The notes under the pieces are model-generated. The model saw only the letters and a list, made by a program, of their open reading frames with translations. It had not been told where the DNA came from and made no database searches. DNA of 64,000 nt from Synechococcales cyanobacterium C42_A2020_086 (GTDB lineage Bacteria; Cyanobacteriota; Cyanobacteriia; Elainellales; Elainellaceae): the NCBI GenBank assembly GCA_015272325.1, contig JACYLU010000002.1, forward strand, positions 186,001-250,000. The letters are read 5' to 3'. Position numbers and translations under genes: made by a program. This document shows, in pieces, positions 44,825-58,588 of the stretch; position 1 is the first letter of the stretch; each line of letters opens with the position of its first letter.

Positions 44825-45937
44825 TTACTGGCTCAATACCAGGTTATCTCGATGCACCACTGTCTCGGCACCTTCATAGCCCAAAATTGTGGGAATATCG
44901 TCGGAACGGCAGCCACGAATTTTTTGTAGCTCTGTGCTGCTGTAGTTGACGATGCCGCGAGCGATCTCGTGACCCACCTGATCACAAAGCTGTACCGCGT
45001 CCTGGCTCTGGAACTCTCCTTCTACTTCCGTAATCCCGGCGGCCAGCAGCGACCGTCCGGACTGCCGAATTGCCACGACTGCCCCCTGATCGAGATACAG
45101 CTTACCCGCTGGCACTAATCCATTAGCAATCCAGCGTTTGCGGGCATTAAACGGCTGTGGCTGCGGCTCAAACACAGTACCAATGGATTCGCCGCGCAAA
45201 ATTCTCTCGATATTGGCGGGTGATTTGCCTTCGGTGATCACGGTGCGAATGCCGGCGTTCGTGGCAATCCGAGCGGCAGCAATTTTTGTGACCATGCCGC
45301 CGGTGCCCCAAGTACTGCCGCGATCGCCTACTTCGATGTTGAGGGCGGCAAGCTGATCAATCTTATCGACAATGGGAATTGGCTGAGCGTTGGAGTCGTA
45401 GCGGGGATCGGCCGAATAGAGGCGATCGACATCGGTCAACAGAAATAGCCAGTCGGCTTCTATCAGGCTAGCGACCAGCGCCGAGAGCGTATCGTTATCA
45501 CCAAACTTGAGTTCGTCTACGGCTAGCGTATCGTTTTCATTGACAATCGGAATCACGCCCAGTTTCAGCAATTGGCGGAAGGTGCGGTAGGCATTGACGT
45601 AGCGGCTGCGCTGCACCAAATCGCTGCGGGTGAGCAACACCTGAGCAATTGGCTGCTGCAACGAGGTGAACAGATCGTCATACACCCGCATCAGCCGCCC
45701 CTGCCCCACCGCCGCTACGGCCTGCTTCATCGACATGGTGCGCGGTCGCTCGGTTAGCCCTAGCCGCATACAGCCCACTCCCACAGCCCCCGAGGAAACC
45801 AGCACCACCTGATGCCCCTGCTGCCGCAACCGGCTCAGAGTATCGACGAGCTGAGCCAGCGTCGGCAAGGCTAAATAACCCGTATCGGGCTGGGTCAAAC
45901 TTGAGGTGCCAATTTTGATTACAATTGTTTGCGCCAT
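44825..45937 (-). CDS. proB: Glutamate 5-kinase ProB
   Basis: A 370-residue enzyme for the first step of proline synthesis (glutamate to glutamyl phosphate). Landmarks: [74 protein letters not shown], and a C-terminal PUA domain (about 275-365, [21 protein letters not shown]). Full length. Confidence 0.96.
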   Translation of the reverse strand: MAQTIVIKIGTSSLTQPDTGYLALPTLAQLVDTLSRLRQQGHQVVLVSSGAVGVGCMRLGLTERPRTMSMKQAVAAVGQGRLMRVYDDLFTSLQQPIAQVLLTRSDLVQRSRYVNAYRTFRQLLKLGVIPIVNENDTLAVDELKFGDNDTLSALVASLIEADWLFLLTDVDRLYSADPRYDSNAQPIPIVDKIDQLAALNIEVGDRGSTWGTGGMVTKIAAARIATNAGIRTVITEGKSPANIERILRGESIGTVFEPQPQPFNARKRWIANGLVPAGKLYLDQGAVVAIRQSGRSLLAAGITEVEGEFQSQDAVQLCDQVGHEIARGIVNYSSTELQKIRGCRSDDIPTILGYEGAETVVHRDNLVLSQ

Positions 45938-46298
45938 GGAAACCAGTCAATCATGCCGCTTACATGCGGTTCACTCCACCCAAAAAATCTAGCCCACTCT
46001 CCCAAGCAGACTCAAATAACTGTTCAAGAATTGTTCAAGAATCCTGTTCTTGAGTCCTTCAGATTCTAACTATCAAATTCTTACATTAGAATCATCAAAT
46101 CTTTTCTCTGACAAGTGTAAAGCGCCAACCCCCTGTTCGCAAAGGCTGACGCTCTACCAGTATTTATAACGGATCTATAATGTAGGGTCTTTATATCAGC
46201 TGACCCTATTTGAACTATTAAGTAACTTACCAGGAACATCGGACATACATGGAACGCTTAACTTTTTCTTTAGGATTGTGTCTGTCTTTTGCCGTTTG
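45938..46298. other. Spacer between proB and the HAD gene
   Basis: No gene seen. Contains a short direct repeat (gttcaagaat) at about 46021-46043. Probably the proB promoter. Confidence 0.4.
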
Positions 46299-46847
46299 TT
46301 AGGATTTGTCAGGATTTGTAACATTTTGCTGCAATGGGCTGAGTGTAACCCCAAAAATTTGCGAGAGCCGAACTTCGACATCCCGCAGGACATAACGCTT
46401 CGGAATGCGGGCTGGATTCACCATCGGCTCCACCAAAATTGTGAACATGCCCAGACGATTGCCCGCTAGGATGTCCGTAAACAGCCGATCACCCACCATC
46501 GCGACTTGCTCTACCGGCAGCCCCATTGAGTCTACTGCCTGCTTCAATTTGCGACGCGAGGGCTTTTGAGCGCCAAGAATGTAGGGCAACTGCAGCGATT
46601 GGGCAATGCGGCGAATCCGAATTTGGCTGATGTTATTGCTCACCAGCCAGAGATTGATCGTGGGGCTGATCTGCTCAACCCACTGCCGCAGCTCTGGCGA
46701 CGCCTCTGCCATGCTAATCGGCACCAGGGTTTCATCGACATCGAGCACCAACCCCCTTAAGTTGTGCTGCTGCAACAGATCAGGAGTGAGGCTCAAAATC
46801 GAGTCCCCCAAAATCAAATCGGGCTGCAAAAGTTTACCCCAAGACAT
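46299..46847 (-). CDS. YqeG-family HAD phosphatase
   Basis: A 182-residue haloacid-dehalogenase protein of the YqeG family: LVLDVDETLVP (catalytic Asp pair), LVSNN (motif II), AQKPSRRKLKQAV (motif III lysine) and VAMVGDRLFTDILAGNRLGM (motif IV). The start MSWGKLLQPDLILGDSILSL is the family start. The C-terminal ~25 residues are extra. 37 bases after mltG. Confidence 0.9.
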   Translation of the reverse strand: MSWGKLLQPDLILGDSILSLTPDLLQQHNLRGLVLDVDETLVPISMAEASPELRQWVEQISPTINLWLVSNNISQIRIRRIAQSLQLPYILGAQKPSRRKLKQAVDSMGLPVEQVAMVGDRLFTDILAGNRLGMFTILVEPMVNPARIPKRYVLRDVEVRLSQIFGVTLSPLQQNVTNPDKS

Positions 46848-46884
46848 AGAACTCACGATGGGTTGGGTGGTTGGGTGGTTGCAC

Positions 46885-48024
46885 CTAGTTGGGTGCAGGA
46901 GTGTTAGGTGCGGGAGTGCTAGGTGTGGAAGTGCCGGGTGTAGGAGTCGCAGCCTCTCGCCTATCGTGAATTGCGGCTTGGGCGGCTTCATGTTCTGCCA
47001 GTGTGCGGCTAAACACATGGGTACCGTCATAGCGAGCCACAAAATAGAGATACTCGGTATCAGCTGGGTTCAAAGAGGCTTCTAGGCTGGCTACACCGGG
47101 ACTGGAGATGGGGGTCGGGGGCAACCCTATAATCTGGTATGTGTTGTAGGGAGAAGGAGTCGCAACCTGGTCAAACGTCAACGGCTGATCTGGCGTTTGT
47201 CGAATGCCCAAGGCGTACTCCACGGTCGGATCAGCACCCAGCGGCATGCCTTCACGCAAGCGCCGTGCAAACACGCTAGCAATCTGAGGCCGCTCAGTGC
47301 TAATCACGGCCTCCCTCTCTACAATACTGGCTAGGGTCACCCATTGCAGCAGCGTGTAGGGCGTGTTTCCCTGAGCCTGCTGATAAATCGGCAGCGCCAC
47401 CTGCTGAAACCGCTCGAGCATTTGGTCAATCACAGCGTCTGGGGTTAGCTTGCCAGTGAACTTATAGGTATCGGGATAGAGAAATCCTTCCAGGTGCGGA
47501 ATGCCATCTGGCAACCAGGGAAACTGGTCGCGGGGTATTTGCTGAGTCGCCGCCAAAAACTCCTCAGCGGTAAAATGCCCCTGCTCTTGGAAATAGTCAG
47601 CCATCTGCTGCATCGACCAGCCCTCAGGAATGGTAAAGCTGCGCTGCATCACCTCTCCTTGCCAGATCATGTCAGCAATTGCCGACAGAGGTTCCGTAGG
47701 CGACAGTTCATAGATGCCCGCCTGAAAGCTGCCTTCCCGATTTTGCAGGGTTTGCCAGCGGGTCCATAGGTTCCAGGCTAGAGGGGAGCGAATCAGCCCG
47801 GCCGAGTGCAGGTCTCGTCCAATCTGCTGGGCAGTGGTGCCTTCGGGAATTTCTAGCTGCACCAAGTTGTCTTGAGGAGCAGTTCCAGCAGCTTGGGCTG
47901 GCGAAAGCACAGGAGCACTCGCCCAACTCCACCAGGCCCAGCTTTGCCAGCCAGTAAGACCGAGCACTGCGGGTAACAGCAGAAAATAGAAAAATCCTTT
48001 GGAAAGGCGTGCAGCAATTGTCAT
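46885..48024 (-). CDS. mltG: Endolytic murein transglycosylase MltG
   Basis: A 379-residue cell-wall enzyme that cuts nascent glycan strands. N-terminal membrane anchor (about 9-30), LysM-like/YceG region (IPEGTTAQQIGRDLHSAGLI), and the catalytic segment ASIVEREA with the active-site Glu, followed by GMPLGADPTVEYALG, YNTYQIIGLPPTPISSPG and YLYFVAR. The C-terminus is a Pro/Thr/Ser repeat tail (TPTPGTSTPSTPAPNTPAPN) encoded by short DNA repeats at 46889-46945. Confidence 0.95.
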   Translation of the reverse strand: MTIAARLSKGFFYFLLLPAVLGLTGWQSWAWWSWASAPVLSPAQAAGTAPQDNLVQLEIPEGTTAQQIGRDLHSAGLIRSPLAWNLWTRWQTLQNREGSFQAGIYELSPTEPLSAIADMIWQGEVMQRSFTIPEGWSMQQMADYFQEQGHFTAEEFLAATQQIPRDQFPWLPDGIPHLEGFLYPDTYKFTGKLTPDAVIDQMLERFQQVALPIYQQAQGNTPYTLLQWVTLASIVEREAVISTERPQIASVFARRLREGMPLGADPTVEYALGIRQTPDQPLTFDQVATPSPYNTYQIIGLPPTPISSPGVASLEASLNPADTEYLYFVARYDGTHVFSRTLAEHEAAQAAIHDRREAATPTPGTSTPSTPAPNTPAPN

Positions 48025-48030
48025 AGGGTT

Positions 48031-48654
48031 TTACTCATCGTCTTCATCCATCAGGCGAGTTTGAGCCTCCAGTTGGGACTGGATCTCCTTAAACTCTTCT
48101 TGTGTCACCAATTCTTGCAGTTCTTCTAAAGAAAGCAATTCGGGTTTACCAGCTGCGTTAATCTGCGCTAAAAACAACAGCGGATCGAGAGGGCTACATA
48201 CGACATATTCTTGCTCTTCGTGGAAAAAAGAGGCCAACTGCTGAAACTGCTCGTAGTTGGGCTGGTTTGCTTCTGTCTCATCGAGATCCAGCGTAATGAT
48301 GTCTTCTTCGTTCACATCAGGTAGGTCGCCTGTTGCAGTCAGCGTCAGAGCCGTGTGGTTGAGGATCAAATCTTGCTCGGCGAGCACGGCACGAGCCGTC
48401 GAGAACACCTGCTCAAGCTCGTCTTCGTCTACATCCACCAGCATTTCTTCCTCATCGTTTTCTTCGTCAACTGCCCAAGCAAAGATTTCGATTGGAGAAT
48501 CTACTGGAAGCAGCAGCACATACTCTCTGCCACTGACTCGGAACGCATGCTCAATGTAGCAAAGCAGCGAGCGTCCTTCTTCATCGGTCAGGCTAATGGT
48601 TGGTGCATCATCTTCCATTGCAGCTTCATCCATCCCTAAATTTCTCTTGGTCAT
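48031..48654 (-). CDS. DUF3727 protein
   Basis: A 207-residue, very acidic protein: ISLTDEEGRSLLCYIEHAF, VLLLPVDSPIEIFAW, EEMLVDVDEDELEQVF. This is the cyanobacterial/plastid DUF3727 (with a DUF1292-like N-terminal half). It lies six bases upstream of mltG, a conserved cyanobacterial neighbourhood as I recall it, suggesting a link to the cell envelope; function unknown. Internal ATGs at 48633 or 48615 are alternative starts. Confidence 0.88.
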   Translation of the reverse strand: MTKRNLGMDEAAMEDDAPTISLTDEEGRSLLCYIEHAFRVSGREYVLLLPVDSPIEIFAWAVDEENDEEEMLVDVDEDELEQVFSTARAVLAEQDLILNHTALTLTATGDLPDVNEEDIITLDLDETEANQPNYEQFQQLASFFHEEQEYVVCSPLDPLLFLAQINAAGKPELLSLEELQELVTQEEFKEIQSQLEAQTRLMDEDDE

Positions 48655-48784
48655 ATCGATTGCAGCTATTCTAAACGGCTGTTTGGGTCAACCCAGCTTT
48701 TATCATTGACTCAGCATCGCCATTGATTCGGTGTAGACAAAAGCCAGGGGGTTCACCTCCCAAGTATCCCGCAGGACGGGAACT

Positions 48785-49339
48785 TTAAAGTAACGCAGAA
48801 CTAGAATTCTCAGGGTCTGCCGCTACCATCGCCCCCTCTGCCGCCGCGGGTGATAGCGACCCTGGATCGTCAGCTCCAGCAACTGGAGCAATCTGGGAAG
48901 CTAGCCGCTGACGACGCTCATCGAGCCATTGCTGCAAAATAATAGCCGCCGCCTTGCGGTCGATCATTGCCTTATGCCGTGAAGGAGCACGCCGCTCTGA
49001 CTGCAACATTTCTTCAGCCTGAACTGAGGTGAGCCGCTCGTCTACATACTCAATTGGCAAGTTCAGCGCTTGTCCGAAGCGCTGCGCCACCTTCTGCACC
49101 TGCCTTGCCTGCGACCCAAGGGCACCGCTCAGGGTATAGGGCAACCCGACAACCAAAATCTGCACCTGTCGCTCGGTCACTAACTGCTGCAACACCGCAA
49201 CATCCTGCTGAAACGAGCGCCGCTCAAGGGTAATCAATCCGGTAGCGATCAATCCGGTACCATCGCAGCCAGCAACCCCGATCCGTTTTTTGCCAATGTC
49301 CAATCCTAGGGCTGATACCCGTTGCTGTTGCTGGGTCAT
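48785..49339 (-). CDS. yqgF: Putative pre-16S rRNA nuclease / Holliday-junction resolvase YqgF (RuvX)
   Basis: A 184-residue RNase H-fold protein: ALGLDIGKKRIGVAGCD, VVGLPYTLSGALGSQA, YVDERLTSVQAEEML and DRKAAAIILQQWLD. The catalytic acidic residues (first Asp, DER glutamate, final Asp) are kept. The ATG at 49339 matches the family; the upstream extension is not conserved. The C-terminal ~35 residues are an Ala/Ser/Pro-rich addition. Confidence 0.92.
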   Translation of the reverse strand: MTQQQQRVSALGLDIGKKRIGVAGCDGTGLIATGLITLERRSFQQDVAVLQQLVTERQVQILVVGLPYTLSGALGSQARQVQKVAQRFGQALNLPIEYVDERLTSVQAEEMLQSERRAPSRHKAMIDRKAAAIILQQWLDERRQRLASQIAPVAGADDPGSLSPAAAEGAMVAADPENSSSALL

Positions 49340-49461
49340 GATCCATGCACAACATTTCCTCCATTTTGCCACTGGATCAACCAGTCTGCTCATTCAAGGA
49401 AGGATTTCAGCCGACGGTGCCGCTGTTTGGAGTAGAACTGTTTAGGGTTGAACTGACTCGC

Positions 49462-50712
49462 CTACGGCTGATCCTCAGAGGGCACAGGCGGCTCGCTCTC
49501 CTCGAACGGCGGAATTTGCTCGGATTTTGATTCAGATTTTGATGCTGAATGGTCTAGGCGACGTTTGCGTGACGACAGCGGATAGACCGAGTCCGCGAAG
49601 GAAAAACGACCTGGGACAGGCTTACGAGCGGGTTGCAACCCCTGCAACACTTCAGCAAGCTGCAGCGCTTCTAGCGAGAACTTCGACTCCCGCAGCTTGT
49701 GCCACACTGAGCGCGACATCATGAGCGTGTGCTCGGTGCGAGTGGCGCCAATTCGCTCGAGATACTCTTCCCGCTCCGGCTGGTAATCGGTTGAGGCCAA
49801 GCGGATTGCCTGTGCCGGTACGTCCTTCACGACTCGGGCCATCTGGGAGAGCAGCTCAGGATAGAGCCAAGTGTAGGCGGGATGCACGGTGAGTTGGGCT
49901 GCATGGGGGTGGCTACCATCCCGGCAGCGCTGCAAGCTAAAGTATCCAATGGCCGCTTTGCGTTGCGGCTCAAATACATAGCCACTGACATGCTCAACCT
50001 GATGAAACACGCGATTGAGGCTGTGCTGCACCCCTTCGAGCAAGCTCGTCTTGAAGTCACCCACATGCCGATCAAACACCTGACGCACAAAGGACGGCAT
50101 CGACTGAGTATCGAGCTGGTAGAGCAGCGAGGCATCGGCATTGCTTACCGGCAATAAGTTCGGCAAATCAGGTTCCCGCTCAGCTAGCCGTTGCAGCACA
50201 TCGGGAGTAATGGTCCAGTACGTGATGTGGGCTAACGTTTGAAAGCCATTTTGCCGATAGAGGGCCAAAGTATCGCTATCGTTGACGTTGACCTCGATCA
50301 GCCAAGTGCGGGCTTCCCAGATTGCCTGGAAGCAATAGCGTAAGAGCTGAGAACCAATATCCATTGGCGATACCGGACTACCCGCCACCGATTCAACCAC
50401 CACTCGATCGACTCGCCAAGTACTGCGGGTACGGTTAAACGGCGACACCTGAATCATGCCGCAGAGGCGGTTATTTTGCTCCGCAACGTAGGCTGAAAAG
50501 AAATTGCGCAGCGGATTAGGGAACCAGCTAAAGCACTTAAGAACGCCATACCACCGCCGCAACCGCTGCAACTGCTGCCCTAATTCCACCGTGTTGCCGC
50601 TCTCAGTCGCGCCTGGAGCTTCACCCGCTAAGCGAGCCACTTCATTGAGATCGCGACGCTGCAGCGGGCGGATATCAACCGTTGTCGTTGGGTGGGGAAG
50701 GGCAGAAGTCAT
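49462..50712 (-). CDS. GNAT-family acetyltransferase-like protein
   Basis: A 416-residue protein. Residues about 12-170 are a GNAT domain (IRPLQRRDLNEVARL, AYVAEQNNRLCGMIQV, IEVNVNDSDTLALYRQNGFQ). Residues 175-345 form a second, more distant GNAT-like part (TQSMPSFVRQVFDRHVGDF, LTVHPAYTWLYPELLSQMAR). The C-terminus (345-416) is charged and probably disordered. Long two-domain proteins of this kind occur in cyanobacteria; substrate unknown. Confidence 0.8.
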   Translation of the reverse strand: MTSALPHPTTTVDIRPLQRRDLNEVARLAGEAPGATESGNTVELGQQLQRLRRWYGVLKCFSWFPNPLRNFFSAYVAEQNNRLCGMIQVSPFNRTRSTWRVDRVVVESVAGSPVSPMDIGSQLLRYCFQAIWEARTWLIEVNVNDSDTLALYRQNGFQTLAHITYWTITPDVLQRLAEREPDLPNLLPVSNADASLLYQLDTQSMPSFVRQVFDRHVGDFKTSLLEGVQHSLNRVFHQVEHVSGYVFEPQRKAAIGYFSLQRCRDGSHPHAAQLTVHPAYTWLYPELLSQMARVVKDVPAQAIRLASTDYQPEREEYLERIGATRTEHTLMMSRSVWHKLRESKFSLEALQLAEVLQGLQPARKPVPGRFSFADSVYPLSSRKRRLDHSASKSESKSEQIPPFEESEPPVPSEDQP

Positions 50713-50734
50713 AAAAGCTCACAAAGATAAAACG

Positions 50735-51910
50735 CTAGGTTGTCGGGCGGATTAGCACAATCGGCGTCTGCTCGTCGGCGTTTCCAGCTGGGTTAGTCAC
50801 CAGTGCTTGCTCTAGAAAAGCAGACGATACCCCAGGCGTCACTGCCAATATCTTAACTGCTTTCAGGTCGTTGACGTCGACAATAGCAGCAGCCAGCCCC
50901 GTTTCCTGCTGAATTTGATCCACAACCTGCTGTGGCTGATCTGGACCTAACACTATAAATTGATCATAAGGTGGCAGCGTGCCCGTGACATCATCAATCA
51001 GGCGGGCTTGCTCCCCTGCCCACTGATAGAACATTCCCGGCTTTCCTAGAAATTTTTTGGCGAGGGCACCGAGAATGAATGCGCCCAATACCCGCCACGG
51101 CCCGACGATGTCCACTAAGCTCTGCATGCCGCAGGCGGTGGCCAGGCTAGAAGTGGGCAAGAAGAAGTAGCAAATCCGCGTTGCTACCCAGCCAGGACGA
51201 ATTTCCGTGGGATGGCGAAATCGTCCTTGCATCAGGGCTACCGGCGTTTCTCCCAAAGTGACCACATCGCCAGGCTGGGCATGGGGCAGCACATAGCGCT
51301 TGATCACCTCTACGGGGCTGTCAAGGTGGGTCAGCAAATGGGTACGGATTGGCAGCACGTCGGCATTGGGGGTTGGCCGCCAGCGTTGCGACTCTTCCAC
51401 CGCCGGAAACTTTAAGGGCACAATGATGTGGCGCTGCTTGGGAACCCGTCCGCCTGGACCGTAGGTAATGGCATGCACGCGCACCCAAGCCGACTGCAGC
51501 GCTGAGAGATCGGGTCCACTAATATCAACGGTGATCTCGGCGCGAGTTGGTTTCTGCTTAACGATATAGGCAAACCAGTAGCCATCGGGACGGGCAGGCG
51601 CATCGTAATGACGAGGAGCCACCTGCACTTGGGTCGTTACCTCCGCTAAGCTGTCCTTCGAGAGCAGCGTTACATCAGCGGTGAGTTCGGGCACCATGAT
51701 TTCCCGCCGCTGGGTGCGGTTGATGAGGTCAATACTGCCAACTAATTGATAGTGGCTAGGGTTGTCCAGGTCGAGGTCCCAAGTTCCGGGCGTGATCTCA
51801 AATCGATTGCCTACCCGATAACGATACTGAACTTCAAGAACTAAAAAGACAAGTCCGATTGCACCTAAGCCAACCAACAGGAGTAAGCCAACCAGCCCAA
51901 TTGCACTCAT
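50735..51910 (-). CDS. F420-0:gamma-glutamyl ligase (CofE)-like membrane-anchored protein
   Basis: A 391-residue protein starting MSAIGLVGLLLLVGLGAIGL, an N-terminal membrane anchor, followed by a ~165-residue beta-rich part and then a CofE-like domain (GDVVTLGETPVALMQGRF, RICYFF, MQSLVDIVGPWRVLGAF, GTLPPYDQFIVLGPDQP, AAIVDVNDLKAVKIL). Cyanobacteria do not all make F420, so the true reaction is uncertain. The ATG at 51910 is preferred to an in-frame start 30 bases upstream. Confidence 0.82.
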   Translation of the reverse strand: MSAIGLVGLLLLVGLGAIGLVFLVLEVQYRYRVGNRFEITPGTWDLDLDNPSHYQLVGSIDLINRTQRREIMVPELTADVTLLSKDSLAEVTTQVQVAPRHYDAPARPDGYWFAYIVKQKPTRAEITVDISGPDLSALQSAWVRVHAITYGPGGRVPKQRHIIVPLKFPAVEESQRWRPTPNADVLPIRTHLLTHLDSPVEVIKRYVLPHAQPGDVVTLGETPVALMQGRFRHPTEIRPGWVATRICYFFLPTSSLATACGMQSLVDIVGPWRVLGAFILGALAKKFLGKPGMFYQWAGEQARLIDDVTGTLPPYDQFIVLGPDQPQQVVDQIQQETGLAAAIVDVNDLKAVKILAVTPGVSSAFLEQALVTNPAGNADEQTPIVLIRPTT

Positions 51911-55798
<3,888 letters not shown>

Positions 55799-55872
55799 GC
55801 AGCGGGTTCTGTTGAGCTGGATTGAACCCCTTCCGGTTCAGCCTTAGCCTGGACCTACCCTTTCCTGAATCC

Positions 55873-55904
55873 TCCCCCCGGTCAGATTCGACTAGGGGGG
55901 TTTT
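55873..55904 (+). terminator. Rho-independent terminator of apcE1
   Basis: CCCCCC (55874-55879) pairs with GGGGGG (55895-55900), with inner GTC/GAC pairs, followed by TTTT. It lies 75 bases after the stop codon. Confidence 0.85.
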
Positions 55905-56060
55905 GCTTTAGACTGGCTATTGAATGCTTGTCGTAAAAAGACCTGAAGCTCTGAGCACCTAATTTGATCACTTAACCTAGTTGTTTGGCTTCATCCTTCG
56001 CCACCAGGGACGCGAGCGAGTTTTGGTTAAGCTGGTGAAGGTTGGACCTTGTAGCTGCTT

Positions 56061-58472
56061 ATGACCTGGACGCCGTTGAGCGAGCGCCTTCCTTCCCTGC
56101 CGCTAATTCTGGCGGGTCCCATTCTCCGCAAAGCTGATTCTATGACCGTTACGGTCTGGCTGGCGCTGCGGCGGGCTTGCACAGTTTCTCTGCAGATTTA
56201 TGCCACGCACTACGGCAACGGATTAGAGTTAAGTCACCTGCTGCTCGGAGCAACCCAACCGACCGTGGCAATTGGGAAGCACCTGCATCTAGTCGCCGTA
56301 ACCGCCTACGCTCAGACTCCAATTCTAGAATCAGACCAGATCTACGCTTACGATCTCGTGTTGCAAGATAGCTCTGGCAGCTACACGCTCCAGCAGGCGC
56401 TTGATACTGAGAATACTGGGTCTACCTGCATCAGTTATTTTCCGCACCGTCTGCCCACCTTTGCCCTGCCTCCCCACGATCTCAATGCTCTAAAGCTCGT
56501 TCATGGCTCTTGCCGCAAACCCCACGGCGGCGGTGTTGATGTTATGCCGATTGTAGATGATTTAATCGAGCAGCACGCCAGTCAACCCCGCGAGCGACCG
56601 CATCAGCTCTTCTTTACCGGCGATCAAATTTACGGCGACGACGTGGCCGATCCGCTGCTGCTGGCACTCACCGAGGCTGGCGATACCTTGCTAGGCTGGA
56701 AAGAGATTCTGCCAATCGACAAACCCGATGGCCGCGTTCCTCCCCTCTATGCTCAGCATTTACCGCCTGGAGAGCGCAGCAATATTGCCGAAAATCTGGG
56801 CGGTTTTACAGCCGGACTGCGCGACAAACCGGAAAACACTAAAAGTCATCTCTTCAGTTTTGGGGAATATTGCAGCAGCTATCTGTTTGCCTGGTCGCCG
56901 GTGCTCTGGCCTGAGGGGTTTCCACAAGGGCCGCCCTATCGGGACGGCAAACGAGCTAAGCAGTGGACCCAGGAGGTAGCTGCTTTACAAACCTTCCTGC
57001 ATCCCCTATGGAAGGTGCGGCGGGCATTGGCCAATATTCCCACCTACATGGTGTTCGATGATCATGACATCAGCGATGACTGGTATCTCAACTTGGCCTG
57101 GTGTCTGCGAGTGCTAGGGAAACCCTTGGGCCGGCGCACGGTGCAGAATGGACTGTTAGCCTATGCCCTGTTTCAAGCCTGGGGCAATACGCCTGAGCAG
57201 TTTGAGCCAAGTCAGCCGGGAGCAGAGTTGTTAGAGGCAGCACAAGCGTGGTCGGCGACAGCAGGAACCGATCAGGCAGCAGCGGAGACGATTGCTCGTG
57301 TCGTTGGACTACCGCCCGCCGACCCCGAGACCGGACTGCCCCAGTTTCGCCGAGACGAACAGACCTGGATTCTTGATCGTGATCCTGGCGCTCTCACCTG
57401 GCACTACATCGTCCGTGGCCCTCGCTATGAAGTGCTGGTGCTCGATACTCGCACTTGGCGCGGCTACCCAATTAGCGGCAAACCCACGGCTCCGCCAATG
57501 CTGCTCAGCCCCACTGCTTTTGATCGGCAAATTCGCCACTCGCTGCGGCCCTTGGGTACGCCTCCCCCCAAACAAACGCTGGTGATTGCCCCCACCAACC
57601 TGATTCACCTCAGCATCATCGACAAAGCTCAAGAATTGAGCCTCAAGCAGGGCAAAGTCTTTCACAATGATGTGGGAGACGCCTGGAATATGCATAAAGA
57701 AGCGCTCTCGGAACTGCTAGCAGCTCTGTTTGAGCATCGTCGGCAGGTGGTGGTGCTCTCGGGCGATATTCATTATGGCTTTGCGGCGCAGTTGTACTAC
57801 TGGACTCGACCCCAGCTGACTAGCCCGGATGAAATTCCCCATGTGCTGGTGCAGCTCACCTCCAGCGCCTTCAAAAACGCCGAATGGAAAACGCAGATTA
57901 TCCATACTAAGCTCAAGTCTCTGGCTCCCGAACAGCCGCAGGATTGGTTGGGCTGGTGGCGATCGCCGGAGCTAATCGAGGTTCAAATCACCCCTGGCAG
58001 ATGGCGGACGGTCAAGCTAGAGGTGGAGGATCAGGTGCCGCTGATCCGGCAGATTCAGACTGCAACCGGCTCAGAAGCCCTGAGTTGGCTCACAGCCGTT
58101 CGGCAGCCGCAGTTTTTGCCCGATTGGCGCTATCGCATCGAATGGATCAAGCGGCAACCCGCCCAGCCTGCCTTTAACAATCGCAGGTTGCCATGGCTGC
58201 AAGCAGCTCGACCAATCCCTCGCGGCTGGCAGCGGCGGCTGACTGGGTTGAGTTGGCTCTGGCGCAACCGCTGGCTTCAAGAAGGTGAAGAAGTCGTGGG
58301 CTACAACAACTTTGGCATCGTGCAGTTTCGTCACACACCGACGACTCCACCCGTTGTCCTGCAAGATCTCTACTGGTGTCCGCCGTGGAACCCGGATTGC
58401 GTCGTCACCAGCCGTTTCTGCGGCTCCCTCATTCCTCAAGATGGGCAGCCGCCTATTCCCGTGCTTCGCTAG
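56061..58472 (+). CDS. PhoD-like metallophosphatase
   Basis: An 803-residue protein. N-terminal beta-rich domain (1-150, LILAGPILRKADSMTVTVWL), then a PhoD-type phosphodiesterase/phosphatase core: LVHGSCRKPHGGG, FFTGDQIYGDDVADP, MVFDDHDISDDWYLN and VVLSGDIHYGFAAQLYYW, which supply the metal-binding Asp and His residues. A large insert lies between 220 and 330, and a basic C-terminal region follows (PDWRYRIEWIKRQPAQPAFN). No signal peptide is seen, unlike secreted PhoD, so a cytoplasmic role is likely. Confidence 0.88.
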   Translation: MTWTPLSERLPSLPLILAGPILRKADSMTVTVWLALRRACTVSLQIYATHYGNGLELSHLLLGATQPTVAIGKHLHLVAVTAYAQTPILESDQIYAYDLVLQDSSGSYTLQQALDTENTGSTCISYFPHRLPTFALPPHDLNALKLVHGSCRKPHGGGVDVMPIVDDLIEQHASQPRERPHQLFFTGDQIYGDDVADPLLLALTEAGDTLLGWKEILPIDKPDGRVPPLYAQHLPPGERSNIAENLGGFTAGLRDKPENTKSHLFSFGEYCSSYLFAWSPVLWPEGFPQGPPYRDGKRAKQWTQEVAALQTFLHPLWKVRRALANIPTYMVFDDHDISDDWYLNLAWCLRVLGKPLGRRTVQNGLLAYALFQAWGNTPEQFEPSQPGAELLEAAQAWSATAGTDQAAAETIARVVGLPPADPETGLPQFRRDEQTWILDRDPGALTWHYIVRGPRYEVLVLDTRTWRGYPISGKPTAPPMLLSPTAFDRQIRHSLRPLGTPPPKQTLVIAPTNLIHLSIIDKAQELSLKQGKVFHNDVGDAWNMHKEALSELLAALFEHRRQVVVLSGDIHYGFAAQLYYWTRPQLTSPDEIPHVLVQLTSSAFKNAEWKTQIIHTKLKSLAPEQPQDWLGWWRSPELIEVQITPGRWRTVKLEVEDQVPLIRQIQTATGSEALSWLTAVRQPQFLPDWRYRIEWIKRQPAQPAFNNRRLPWLQAARPIPRGWQRRLTGLSWLWRNRWLQEGEEVVGYNNFGIVQFRHTPTTPPVVLQDLYWCPPWNPDCVVTSRFCGSLIPQDGQPPIPVLR

Positions 58473-58588
58473 TGAGGCGGAGACAGATCGGTTATTCCGT
58501 TATTCCGTAGCCTGGCGAACCTTCATCGGGGTACAAAATCTTCTAGGCTGAGAGCACATGGGACACAGTGCTGCCTTTGCCGCTGGCT

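Noticed and set aside
46889-46945. Short tandem repeats near mltG as a CRISPR-like array
   Set aside because: The imperfect 12-15 base repeats encode the Pro/Thr/Ser tail of MltG.
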